A DNA stretch of 64,000 bases from Cyathus striatus (taxonomy: Eukaryota; Basidiomycota; Agaricomycetes; Agaricales; Nidulariaceae). Positions 45,839 to 57,690 of the stretch are shown piece after piece. The DNA lies in NCBI GenBank assembly GCA_025738555.1, contig JAOVFP010000001.1, forward strand, positions 6,324,001 to 6,388,000, in the 5' to 3' direction. How positions within the stretch are numbered: the first letter of the stretch is position 1; each line of letters begins with the position of its first letter. The notes beneath the pieces were generated by a model. The model was not told the origin of the DNA and searched no databases. It saw only the letters and a list, made by a program, of their open reading frames with translations. Position numbers and translations under genes: made by a program.

Positions 45839-47103
45839 CAGTAATTTACACTCCCCCAAGAGGTCTGTATGGATCTGTACGGATCCGCACGGAATCCGAA
45901 AATTCCGTACAGATCTGTACAGACCTGTACAGACCTGTATAGATACCATACAGAATTTATATAGTAGCTATTATTATTATTAGAGGTGATTATTCTATAT
46001 GGATTCTGTGTGGATTTATGCATTGCTGCCTTGTCACACATGTCAAGTGTAACCCTAGGTGAAAAGTGTCACACTATACAAAATCCATGATACACTCAAT
46101 ATATAGTATCATTCTCAATTTATAGTATCACACTTAATGCATAGTGTTATGCTTAATGTATAGTGTGACACTCAACACTTAGTGTCACACTTAATGCAGA
46201 GTGTCACACTCATCACTTAGTGTTATGCTTAATGCATAGTGTCACACTCAATACTTAGTATCATGCTTAATGTATAGTGTTATGTTTAATGTATAGTGTC
46301 ACACTTAATGCATAGTGTCACGCTTAATGCATACTGTCACACTCAATGCTTAGTGTCACACTTAATGCATAGTGTCATGTTTAATGTATAGTGTCACACT
46401 CAACATTTAGTGTTACACTCAACACTTAGTGTCACGCTTAGTCACACTCAACGCTTAATGTCACACTCAACGCTTAGTGTCACACTCAACACTTAGTGTC
46501 ACGCTTAGTCACACTCAACGCTTAGTGTCACACTCAACGCTTAGTGTCACACTCAACACTTAGTGTCACACTTAATGCATAGTGTCATGTTTAATGTATA
46601 GTATCACACTCAACACTTAGTGTCACACTCAATGTTTAGTGTCACACTCAACACTTAGTGTCACGCTTAGTCACACTCAATACCTAGTGTCACACTCAAC
46701 ACCTAGTGTCACGCTTATAGTGTTACATTTAATGTATAGTGTCACACTCAATACCTAGTGTCACGCTTATAGTGTCACATTTAATGTATAGTGTCACACT
46801 CAACACCTAGTATCACACTCAACACCTAGTGTCATGCTTAATGCAGAGTGTCACATGCAAGGAAATAAGTATAATAAAATTCTGTACAGAATCTGTACAG
46901 AATTTTCAGGTCTGTAATGCGGAATTCCGAGGAATTCTGCGTAATCCATACGGAATTTTCGGAATCTGTGCGGAATCTGTACAGACCCAAAAAAACCTCT
47001 GCCAAAATGAAAAAAATCTGTGCAGATTCCGCACGGATTCCGAAAATTCCGTACGGATTCCACGCGGATCCGTACAGAACACATGGCTAAGTGTAAAGAG
47101 CTC
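45839..47103 (-). mobile_element. Satellite-filled TIR element, copy 2 (inverted)
   Basis: The inverted counterpart of 7907-9555, from CAGTAATTTACACTCCCCC to GTGTAAAGAGCTC. It has the same palindrome-rich ends and a shorter 19-bp array (about 46060-46855) with units ACTCAACGCTTAGTGTCAC and variants. A target duplication is unclear: GAGATTG occurs just left of it and 5 bases beyond its right end. Confidence 0.82.
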
Positions 47104-47310
47104 AACTTGAGATTGTTAGTGCTTCATACAGAGGACTTATATACATAATAGACAAGTAACTACTATTTTCTAGTGTATGCTACTATAATCTACCAAATCC
47201 TACTCCAGATACTACTATAATCTTCCTGCATATTCCAACATGTGCTACTACATTCTCCAATAATCCCCTACCCTCTCACTTACATAACATGTGACTAATC
47301 TGCTAGATAT
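47104..47310. other. No recognised gene
   Basis: CpG-poor sequence rich in TACTACTATAATC-like phrases between the TIR element and the GH31 remnant. It could be part of an LTR, but I see no pair of ends. Confidence 0.4.
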
Positions 47311-47814
47311 TGAGGTGCCAGCTGAAATCCCAACACCACCTACATGCATGGCAAATAACTTGACATCTAACTCAAATCCACAAATGGAAGTGACAAAATA
47401 GGTCTCATCTGGCCAGGCATGACTGTTTACCCTGATTGGTTCAATCCTTCCACACAGATGTACTGGAATGAGCAGTTTGCAGAGTTTAATTTATATGGGC
47501 AGATGATCTCTACAGCTATGCAAGAGGCAATGCTTAGTCAATGACCTGGGAAGAGGCTGTTTACTATTATGTGCTTGGCATTCCCTGGTGCTGGGGTGCA
47601 TGTGGGCAAGTGGTTGGGGGATAATTTGAGCTTGTGGGAGCATTATAGGTGGTCAGTGGCAGGTATGTTGGGCTTTGCAGGGGTGTTTCAGGTTCCAATG
47701 GTTGGGAGTGATATTTGTGGGTTTGGTGAGTATTTCTTTTTGGTGTTGAGTGGTGGTGTGGAAGAGGGGAGGAGACATGGGAGTCTGTTTGCAGGAGCCT
47801 GTGTGTTAGTGTAG
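47311..47814 (+). pseudogene. GH31 alpha-glucosidase fragment
   Basis: Reads STNGSDKIGLIWPGMTVYPDW, FNPSTQMYWNEQF, then [25 protein letters not shown] and [14 protein letters not shown]. These are the conserved stretch of family 31 glycoside hydrolases around and after the acid/base Asp (in WLGDN). Known role: hydrolysis of terminal alpha-glucosyl residues of maltose or starch. The upstream nucleophile region is absent. TAA codons occur near 47345 and 47357, a TGA (probably a decayed CGA) lies near 47542, and the sequence diverges after GFG. It is a partial, CpG-free remnant of a host gene. Confidence 0.8.
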
Positions 47815-48492
47815 AGGTAAATGAAGCTCTGGCAAGTGAGATGCGATCCATTAGACCATGTGAGTGACACATTCAAACAGATTATGTAATCCACATGCAG
47901 AAACTAATGTGACATGTTTAAACATCATGGGAGCAAATTATGGGGGGGGGAATGAAGGGGAAGAGTGTGAGAAATACTTAGCTAGTAAGATACACAAGAT
48001 AAGAAGAGTTGAATAGAAGAAATATGGTTGATTTTAGTTCAAAGCACAGTTCTGAAGAAAAAAATACTGAGTGAGCAAAAGATGAATTTCTCCCTCAGTG
48101 GGGAGTGGGTTTAAGTACAAATAAGCAATGGTCTGTGCAATGTGTTCTCTTGCATCACAGACCCCATGGCTACCTACAATGCTTCTCTATGTTGTGTCTA
48201 ATAGCCCATGTCAAGTGACAAGAAAGAGAAATATCAAAAATTTACCAAAACAGGAAAGCCAGACTTGGTGATTTTGGGTGCAGTCCTGAGGGCTTAGGGA
48301 CTATTTACAATTCACTTCTGCTCCCCCTGCACAGAGCAGTCCTCTAGCTCCACAGTCACAGCTCCTGAATGTACCTAGCCCACTCAATCCCATCCCAACA
48401 ATTCCCAACACCCTCAAAAATTAAAAGAAAAGTAAGTAGTGTTGTCAAAAGAAAAGAAAAACAGAGATATAAAAAGAGACCTCTATCCCAGC
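47815..48492. other. No recognised gene
   Basis: Intergenic sequence with a G homopolymer near 47942-47951 and A-rich runs. No coding motif seen. Confidence 0.45.
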
Positions 48493-48560
48493 TAGGGTTG
48501 TGCATGAGTTGAGCAAACCCACAAGGGTTATGGGTAAGGGTGCTGGTGGGTACAGGTGTG
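48493..48560. repeat. Probable hAT 5' terminal region
   Basis: TAGGGTTGTGCATGAGTTG begins a G-rich stretch with repeated GGGTTATGGGT phrases, typical of hAT terminal and subterminal sequence. I could not find the matching right end downstream of 51780. Confidence 0.5.
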
Positions 48561-48743
48561 GGTCAGCCTGAAGTAACCTGTGACCTGCTGGTAACTCATA
48601 TGCTAGTAGCTAGACTAAAACATATGTAACACCAATGTAACATGACTGAATACCAAGTGACAATAATTTTTTTTTTGCTACCCAGACCCTCAAACATACA
48701 CTCACATTCATTTGCACACATCCATTTGTTTACACAAGTCAAA

Positions 48744-51700
48744 ATGTCTGACCCCATTCCCACAAGAGTAGGTCACATACCAGTAGTATCTGAAGCTACC
48801 AGAGTGGCAATTAAATCACTAATGCCAAAGAAGTGGCCTAAAAATATGCCTGATGATCAAAGTTCTATCAGCATGGCAGTGACATCTCCATTCAATTATG
48901 TATGCAAGGGTTCAATAATTAACTAGTCTACTACATAGGAAAAGCCAGCCAAAAGAAATCTAAAGGCTTCAAGGCTTTCTTCAAGTCCAAGGCAAAGACA
49001 AAGCTGCCTCAGTGATCCTGAAGTGGCCTCATTGCCTACAACAATGCAGGTAAGTTAGATGTACTTGCTTAGTGAACATAACTGTTAACAATGTGCCTTC
49101 TGATCATTCATGTACCAACCATAATGCCAGCCACCATCACAACCCCAGTTCCTGCATTCCATCCCAGAACTCAGAATCCATCACACTGCCCAACTGTCAT
49201 TGATGTATCCTACCATGAATTCTGCTGTCTCAAGAAGGCTTGCAAGAAGTCCAAAACAATTCAATGTTTTTTGGACACTGGGGATGCAAAGTCAATGAGC
49301 AATATGCATCAGCATGCATGTACTTGCTGAGGAGACAATGCTGTTGATGCAGCAATGGAGGTTTGTGATGTTGGTATGGCAAGGAAAGCCCTTGCAAAAT
49401 CTAAGGATGGATCAATTGTGGCCACATTTCATATTAAAGGTAAAGGAAAACTCATGTACTCATGTTGACAACATACACAGTCTGAAACACAGTGCAATAC
49501 CATTTTAATACATTTTTCTGCTACTGCTAACAGTACTTTGCAGTGCCAAAATAGTTCAGTGGGTAGCAGAGAGCATGCACTCATTCAATATCATTGAAAA
49601 CTGTGGCTTTAAGACTTTGATGAAGACTGGTAGACCAGAGTACTACCTGCCATCACACTCAATAGTGTCTTGTGATGTTTGTTTGGTTTTTGCTCAAACT
49701 CACCAACATATCACAGCTTTACTATGAGTAAGTTATATCTTATTAGTGGACAAGAGGCCAACTAAACCACTTACTAGAAACAGAATGGCAAACTGCACTT
49801 CACTACTGACAGGTGGACCACCCCTAACCATCACACATATATCACATTTACCATTCATTTTGAGCATGATGGTGTACCAATAGCATTGGTGCTTGAGGTC
49901 ATTGAGGTACCAAAATCCCACACTGGTGTGACTCTGGCAAAGGAATTTGAAAAGGTTTTAAATGACTTTGGGCTGTCAGAGAAAGTAAGTGTGCCATTAA
50001 GCCATGCTATGTGGACAAGAAACTTACATTGCTACCTAGATTCTCACAGTTACCTGTGACAATGCTGCAAACAATAATGTCATGGTACAGAAACTTGACA
50101 CAATGTGGACATCTTTTTCAAAAGTCAACCATGCCCATTGTTTTCTTCATGTAAGCAACCTCATCACACAGACATTCATTTGACAGTTTGATGCTCCATG
50201 AGTCCTGAAAGCATGTAATGGAGAGCTGACACCACTTGATCCAAACAACCCCAACTACAACCTATACAAGATCACAAGTGATGCAGAGATCAAAGAGAAT
50301 GTTACATGTGAGGCACTGCTGAGGGACCCAATCAACTTGAATACAGAAGATGCAGACAATACAGATGGTTGGGTTGATGAAATGATGGCATTGTCAGAGG
50401 CTGAGCATGACATAGTGAAGGAAGACTTACATCCAGTCCAGTTACTATTGGCAAAAGTAAGTCATATCTTCTCGAAATCCAGCTTGTACTCACCAACATC
50501 AGGTATGAAAAGTAGCATTCAAAACTATTTATTCATCAACCAGTCTTCTTCCTGCCTGGAAAGCTTGTTTAGAACACCTGAAGCTCAAAGTTAGGCTTAT
50601 CCCACACAATGTTTGAACATGATGGAATTCCACATACAACATACTCCAGTTTATCTTGAAATATCATGTCACATATGACCACTTCACTGGCAAGCAATGA
50701 AATGGCTTGAGGGATTATGAGTTGGATGAGGAGGAGTGGGCTGTAGTGGAGCAATTTTGTCAGATTCTAGAGGTGAGACCATCCCACAGGTCAATTATTA
50801 ATGATACTGATTCTGTTCATATTACACAGATACTCAAAGAAGCAACAATGTTCTTCTCTAATTCCATGCCAAACATTGCTAATGTCATACCAGTGATGGA
50901 CATCATGAACAACCACCTAACAGCAGCAGCACTTGACTACAACCTCTCTTCTTCAATTTGTGCAGCTGCTGGCCTTTTAAAGAAAACTCTCAATAGGTAT
51001 TACTCAAAGATGGATGACACAGAGATATACTGAATTGCTATGAGTAAGTAGTTGAGTTTTTATCTTTTCTATGAATCCTATCTAATATCTCTGTCCATTA
51101 GTTTTACATCCAAAGTACAAGCTTGAGTATTTTAAGAAAGCAGAGTGGGATGCAAATTGGATAACTACTGCTAAGGATCTTTTGCACAAGCAGTTCAAGT
51201 GCAACTACATGGCTCCTTCCCCTGAACCTAAGGACAATCACACTGTAAGTGTATACCAGTGAATCACCTCCCTTCCCATTGCACAGAACTAATAACAGTC
51301 TAATACTAGAGCCCTGGTGCTAAAGGTGCCAGAGTAAATCTATTCACTGCTCTTATGGACCCTGTTTCATCCTCAGCTGTGCTTGAGGATGAAATAGAAC
51401 AATATCTTGCTACTGGAACAGAAAAGATCAGCAATGTCTTACTGTGGTGGTTTGAATGATGCTCAATGTACCCATGTCTGTCCTGAATGGCTTTGGACTA
51501 TCATGTATGTTTCCATCTGTTGTATTTCAGTTAAGTACTTACTCACTCATTCCTTTCAGTGACATCAGTTGATGTCAAACATGTGTTCAGCTATGGAAGG
51601 CTGTTACTATCTCACATTCATAACTGCTTATCAGCAGAATCAACATGCACTCTTCTGTGCTTGGGAAGTTGGAGCCAGTATGGGTACATTAAAGATTTGG

Positions 51701-51780
51701 ACACTGAAGTTACTTCCACGATGCTGGATGTTCTTGAGGAGGAGGAGTTTGAGGAAGGGTGGGATCACATTCTGTTGTAG
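48744..51780 (+). pseudogene. hAT transposase with BED zinc finger, decayed
   Basis: The N-terminal exon starts MSDPIPTRVGH (48744) and soon meets stops. A BED-type zinc finger region follows (YHEFCCLKKACKK ... SNMHQHACTC, about 49210-49325). Next come the core pieces MKTGRPEYYLPS (about 49620), FTDRWTTPNHHTY-like sequence near 49800, FEHDGVPIALVLEVIEVPK (about 49855), and TCDNAANNNVMVQKL (about 50050). The C-terminal region includes VLHPKYKLEYFKKAEW (about 51105). The dimerisation tail ends SVDVKHVFSYGRLLLSHIHN with LCLGSWSQYGY and a stop at 51780. Several apparent introns and true frame breaks alternate, so it is unlikely to make a full transposase. The family moves by cut-and-paste with 8-bp duplications. 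Confidence 0.8.
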
Positions 51781-51831
51781 ATAGGGCCATGTATCATTCT
51801 CATAAATATATACTACATTTCTGTGTGAACA

Positions 51832-52182
51832 GTGCCACAGACTAAGTACTGTAGTCTTCAACCGAACCCACTCACACTACATATGCAAGCAATGGACAAC
51901 ACTGCAGTATTCTCATCCTCCCTCCCCTTCCACACTCACCCTCCCCACTTCCTATCCTACCCAGTACAACTGGACCTGCTCATGCTACACATGCAAGCAC
52001 TTGGAGCAACTGACAATGTTGCAGTCTTCCTGTCCTCCCTCCCCTACCACACTCACCCTTCCTACTTCCCTTCCTATCCCACCCAGTACTTTGACCCACC
52101 TGTGCTACAAATGCATGCAATGATGAATTTGACACAAAAATCTTTGACAGTGTTCTGTACTGAGGGATGTTGTGTATTGTAG
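51832..52182 (+). other. Open frame made of an in-frame tandem repeat
   Basis: The 116-codon frame contains about two and a half copies of a unit of roughly 38 residues (LHMQAMDNTAVFSSSLPFH / LHMQALGATDNVAVFLSSLP), mirrored by a direct DNA repeat of about 120 bp (51863-52100). I do not recognise a family. It may be the edge of the hAT element or an unrelated repeat, and coding is unproven. Confidence 0.3.
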
Positions 52183-54845
52183 GTCCATTGTTAGATTCAA
52201 TGGTGATGTGGGTCTGCATTTTGGGTGGGTGGAGGGAGAGGAAGGAGGGTAGGTATGTTGTGGTTGCCAGTGAGCCCTGTGCTCTTCCTTAATCCTAGCA
52301 CTGGTATCCCTTCCTGATCAAAGTCAATGACAGCTGCCAGACAGCTTCCTTGAAACTTGCATGTATGCCCTTCCTCCCTTGAGCAACCTCAATATGGTTG
52401 TTTATCAAGACCTATTAAGAAAAATGTTTAGTAAGCATGGTTCACCAAGAAAGTTACTTAGCAGATTCAAATCCTCTAGTCATAGTGTCACTTGCACGAA
52501 CTGATCATGACCAAAATTCATGAGTAACTCAAGAATTTTGGCCACAGTGGTTGGTACTGATGGTGTTGTGTGTAGGGGGGAATATGACTGAGACACTTTG
52601 TGTGAGGTGGGCTACATTTGGGCCTTTTTATCCTTTCATGAGGAATGTACTATGTTTTTCTTTTCTTGATTTGTAACTTGGCTTATCTTTGTGATTTGTA
52701 GTATAATGGTGATACTGGAGACTTTTGACCAATTGTTCAGTCACACATCACACAGGGCCCCCAAACAGAACAATTTAGTTCTGTTGTCATGCATCACAGG
52801 CAGCCATGAACAAAGGTTCTGTGAAACTAAAGGACCGATTTTTTTTCCGAAAAATTTCAATGATTTTTCACAAAATCAAAGTGCTCTGCTACATTAGAAT
52901 GGTCTAATTTCCCTTCAAAGTCTTCCTAGATTGTAGAAAATTTTTATGATCACCATGAGATGTGAACAAATTTTATGCTAGTCACACTTCAAACCAGGAG
53001 GTGAACAGAACAATGAATGAAACTTTTGTGTCATGCTGAAAATCACTGAACAATCAGTCGAAAGTCTCCAGTACCTCTATAAGCCAAGAGTTCTACCACT
53101 GGCCTATTGTCTCCTTATTTTCTTCCCTGTTCATCATCATCTTTCCCCTCTTATTGTTGTCTCATCAGGAAAATCCTCACTAGCCAATTTAGGACAATAA
53201 GTATAATAAGTCTCCTATAAGTTAGACCCTTGCCTTATTACTACTGAGCTGAACTATTTGCTTTCTCATTAAGACAGAATAAAGGTCACTAAATAAAGGG
53301 AATAATACATCCAGCTGAATTGTATTCATGACCAGATTAATTTCACCCATTGGTGATCTGTGCAAATCTGTTTTTGAATCTTCAAGTCAAGCACTTTTTA
53401 CCTGTTTTTCAATAGCTGATGATTTTAAAAGATATTCTACTTGCAATTTATTTACAGGAGGAACTACATACATAAAGTGAATACTTAATATCTAACACTT
53501 AAAAGTTAACAAACAACACAAGAAAGATTGAGTATCATGGCAACTGATATTTGAAGGACTTCAAAACAATCTTGAAGTCATTTCAAACCCCGCTGTTTGG
53601 TCATGTGATTGCTTGTGGCTTGCCACGTCAGCGTGTCAGCGTGTCAGCACATCAACGTTTCAAATTCGGAGTTTTAACACTTCAACATTCAACTTGAACC
53701 CAACTACCCGCTACATACATTACCCAACTGCTACCACCTCCATACTGCTTCACCTTCCCTCCATTAGCCTCTCTTTGTATTGCCCTCTGCCTCTGTTGCC
53801 CTCTCTCTCTGCCACCCTCTGCCTCTGCTGCCCTCCACCAATAACCTGGTAACCATCCTGGCTCACTGCTCAGTTGTCTCAGCTGCGCTCGCCCATGCCA
53901 AATCAAGCTCAATCACACACCGTCATCTTCTCATTCAGAAGCAACACGATGTCCATCAATAGCACTGCTGCTGTGTCCTAGTTGAACTCATGACATGGAC
54001 ATGCGCCCATGTCCGTCAATCTGCTCATATGTGGGATATTCTAATCCGGTAACTTAGTAAGTTTTAATGCACTTCAATTGTAGACTGCACTTACTAGTTG
54101 TATCATTATAGCTGACTTTAGTAATGAGCCCTGTTCCCTGCCATGGTCTCAGTGTGTTGCCCATGTTGTTGCATTCTCTCTTGTTCCTAACAGCTTACAT
54201 TAATTATAGTCCTATGAATTGTATATTATAATGTTGAGGCATGTGAGTTGGACTCTTATTTTATGCTGGGGAAGGTGTGTACTGGGCTATGGTTGGATGT
54301 ATGAGTATAGGTTCTATGTTGCTGTTGATTCATGCAGTTATGTAGTGTTAGGCTTTGTTTAAGTTACTGTGTAGTTTCATGTATGTCTTATTCTATGTAT
54401 GTATTATTATTTAATGATTAATTCTATCATGCATGTATTTGGAATGTTAGTGAATGAGACTATTCAAAGCATGCTAATGCAAGCAAACAAGGAGCTAAGT
54501 CACATTTATGCCAACCTAATATACATTTATTCATGCTAATGCACCCCAATAAGTTAAAAATAAGTAGTTTGATAAGGAGGGGGGGAAACTTATTGAACTT
54601 ATTTGACTTATGAACCTTATTTCATCTATTTTATACTTAAAGTGACCCAAAATAAGGCTTATTCTACTAATTTTGTCATTGAGGTATTTCCTGATCCTTC
54701 CACCCACTCCCCTGGTTCCTCTCTTGCCCCCTGTCCTCTGGCCTCTTTGGCCTTCCCACCACTCATTGCCTGACTCATCATCATCCCCCCCCCTCCTTGT
54801 CATAGGTGACCCCCCTTGTCATTGCCTCCCTGCTCATCATCATCT
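52183..54845. other. Long stretch with no recognised gene
   Basis: CpG-poor intergenic DNA. Small open frames (52691-52897, 53613-53852, 54673-54954) are low-complexity or lack family signals. A short local repeat CAGCGTGTCAGCGTGTCAGC lies near 53630. Homopolymer runs occur near 54578 and 54786. Confidence 0.5.
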
Positions 54846-55079
54846 TTCCCTGACAAGTATCACTGCCAATCCCATTGAGCTTAATCTTAGATTCTGGGAA
54901 GAGGTGGTAGTGGGCTATGCCACTTGCCAGCCCTATTCTTTATACTTAGAATAGAATTGAGTCACAGTAAACAGTTAATCAAGAGGGTTGTAGGCTTTGC
55001 CACTTGCTGGCCCTATTTCTTTATAGGCAACTGCCAAGGGCCTAATGCATTTACAGTATTACAACTTGATTACAACTCA

Positions 55080-55333
55080 TGCAAAAGATGGGGATGACTG
55101 AATTACTGAGGCAGGAGGACAAAGCATCTCAAGGAGAACACCAAACCAACACTGGTGGAAGCAGCAATTATTTGTAACAAACCCACAAAAAGCAATAAAA
55201 ATGTATTGTGGAATAAGCTGTATTTTACTTCTCTAACCACCCCCCCCTCACACGCACACACATCACACCAGTAAGCACACACCTACAACACACAACACCC
55301 AACACCAAGCCACCTCATCAGCCCACCACAAAT
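55080..55333. other. 3' flank of the right NDC1 copy
   Basis: Sequence present only in the right block: downstream DNA plus a CA-rich run near 55250-55300. The left block lost the corresponding sequence in the deletion that also removed the NDC1 C-terminus. Confidence 0.55.
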
Positions 55334-57690
55334 CTAAACAGCACAATAATCCAAAAACCTCTGCATCCGTCCCGCCACAGCAGTCGGAAACTTAAACACC
55401 AAAAGCTTATCACCAAACGTACGCACAATAAGCGCCGCGCCTTCTTTCAAAGCTACATCAAGGTTGCCCGTCAGCAAGCAACCCAAGGATCCATACAAAA
55501 ACGACTCACAATCCCCAATCTCACCTAACACCTCAACGCCCCTCTCCCTCTCACTTTCCCCATCCCTACCATTCATCTCCTCCTCCTCAGCAATACGGGC
55601 AAGTTCGAGCGTCCACCCCTCTATCTCGGCCAAGAACCTCGTGAATGCCTCGAGAATCTTCTGAATATCGCGTTGGACTGTGCCGAAGGTGTCACGGTGG
55701 AGCGAGGCTGACGTTAGGAATGATATGACTAGAGAAATGAAGGGAGTTAGTAGAGATACAAGTAGCGAGAGAAAACGAGAAATGTGAGTGGTGTGGGGAA
55801 TTATGTCTCACGTGACATGAGACAGATGCAAACGCTGATTACGACTTTAGCAGAAAGAAGATAGCAGATGCCGGAAGGAGCATCTCAAGCTCACAGAGTA
55901 GCGTCCACGAGCCATCACCAACAACCTCACAGTCCCAACGCATACACACACCTCCTCTACCCCTTAAAAGCCTAAGAAAGAAGAGAAACGCACCATCAAC
56001 AACACCCCTAACACCCTCCCACACCCTCCCACCAACCTCCACACTCCGTCCAACACGCTCCATCTCAGCCCACTTCTTCAAATCCCCCACGTACGCTCTA
56101 ACTTCCCTGGGAACCATTTCCATCGCCCTCTCTTTAGCCCTCTTCACTAGAGCCGCTATCAATCCAGGTCTCTTGACAGCGGGAACGGAAGGAGCAGTAG
56201 GAGGAGGAGAAGCAGCGGCAGGAGCAGGAGCAGGAGACGAGCTAACGCTCCTAAACAACTCTGGGACATGATTAGCAACATCCACAATAGGCCCATCACT
56301 CGCTAACACATCCAACACTCTCTCCACCTCCGAAGGCCTTCCCGATTTAAACACCCTCTTTCGAAGCACCTGCGCCGGCGATCCTACCTCCACCTCCCTC
56401 TTCTTCACTTCCACCTTCTGCACCGCAGGAGGCGGGGGAGGGGGAGCACCCCTTCTCAGTGTCTCCTGATACCTCTCCCCTAAGAACAAGAGGGAGTTAC
56501 AGAGTAGAGTAGCCCAAAGCGTAGGCTGGAACTTCTGATCAGTAAATATCTCCTCTGCGACTCCAGGGAACGTCTGTAACCGATAAAAAAGCTCCTGGTA
56601 GGCAAAGTACATCTGGAAAATATTCCCCTCCTTGCTCGCTTTCGCATCCGTCCCTTCAATGAGTGCAGCCAACGGTGCGCTCGTAAGAATCCTTTGCGAC
56701 AGCGCGCTATCGACGACATATGCAGTCGTAAGCCATGTAAATGCTGCTATGAACCCTAAAATCGCACTGCGGAGCAGGAGGGAGACGTTTGTGAATGGTA
56801 AGACGAGGAACGACGTGCGAGGGCGGAGGAGGTGGCCTATGATTGGCTTGAGGAGGGTGTTGAGGATGGGCGTGTAGGATAGTATGGGGAAGAAGATGAA
56901 GCGGAGGAGGAGAAAGAGCATGAATGTGAGTGGGATGGAGACGACGGAGAGGGCAAGGGCTGTAAGTGGCACTGTGAGTATTGAGGGGGGTGCACTTGGG
57001 AATGGGGCCCGAAGGAGGATTGCGCGTAGGGTTTGGAGGGTGATTAAAGGCAAGACGGACAGCAGGAGGTAGAGCGTGCGCGGGGAGAGGTAGTATGGGT
57101 GTTTTCTGTACGGTTACACATGTTAGCACAGGAAGAGAAGTAGAAAGAAGACACATACTTTGACTTGACAAAGAGCGATAGCTTTGGGTCTTTTGGTTCA
57201 AAGGAGTACGCTAGGAAGATGTGCACCGCGAGCAAAGCAAGAGCAGAGAGAGCATGTATCAGGAACGTTGTTTTTGGCTTGTGCATCTTCCACGCCGAAG
57301 AGAGAAGGGAAAGGGGCGACGTTCCCCTTGATCTAGGTTCTAAAATCTAGTCAGCTCTCTGCATTAAACGAAAGCAAAAAGCAACCTACCACCAACCCCA
57401 CCCTTCCTAGCCACCAGCACAGGCAACACCCCCGAAATCTACAGCAATCCCGTCGCCAGGATCACTTTAACATTAATCAGAATGAGCAGCGTGCCAATCC
57501 ACCCATCGCCCCCTTGCCATATCGCAGTCCCGCTCGCCACTGCCCATGCGAGAACGATAGTCCTTGGTAGAATGCACTTGAGCTGTTTTTGGCTTAGGGC
57601 GCGGGTGAGGTAGGGCGCGTAGGCGGGGAGAGAGAGTGCCCGTGAGGAGATGGAGAGGGATGGAGAGGGATGGGTTCGTTACTGCTCGGG
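55334..57690 (-). pseudogene. NDC1: NDC1-like nuclear-pore membrane protein, N-terminally broken
   Basis: Same exon order as the left copy. The long exon (from about 57105 down to about 56000) carries KHPYYLSPRTL, the membrane segments and GRPSEVERVLDVLASDGP. The last exon (55728-55334) is complete and ends RTFGDKLLVFKFPTAVAGR then MQRFLDYCAV, the conserved Ndc1 C-terminus missing on the left. Lesions are at the other end: exon 1 has a TAG where the left copy has Trp (near 57443), and the start codon with the first residues has been replaced by the 57690-60011 insertion, which also removed promoter sequence. Neither NDC1 copy is complete in this window; a full-length one is presumably elsewhere. 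Confidence 0.82.
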
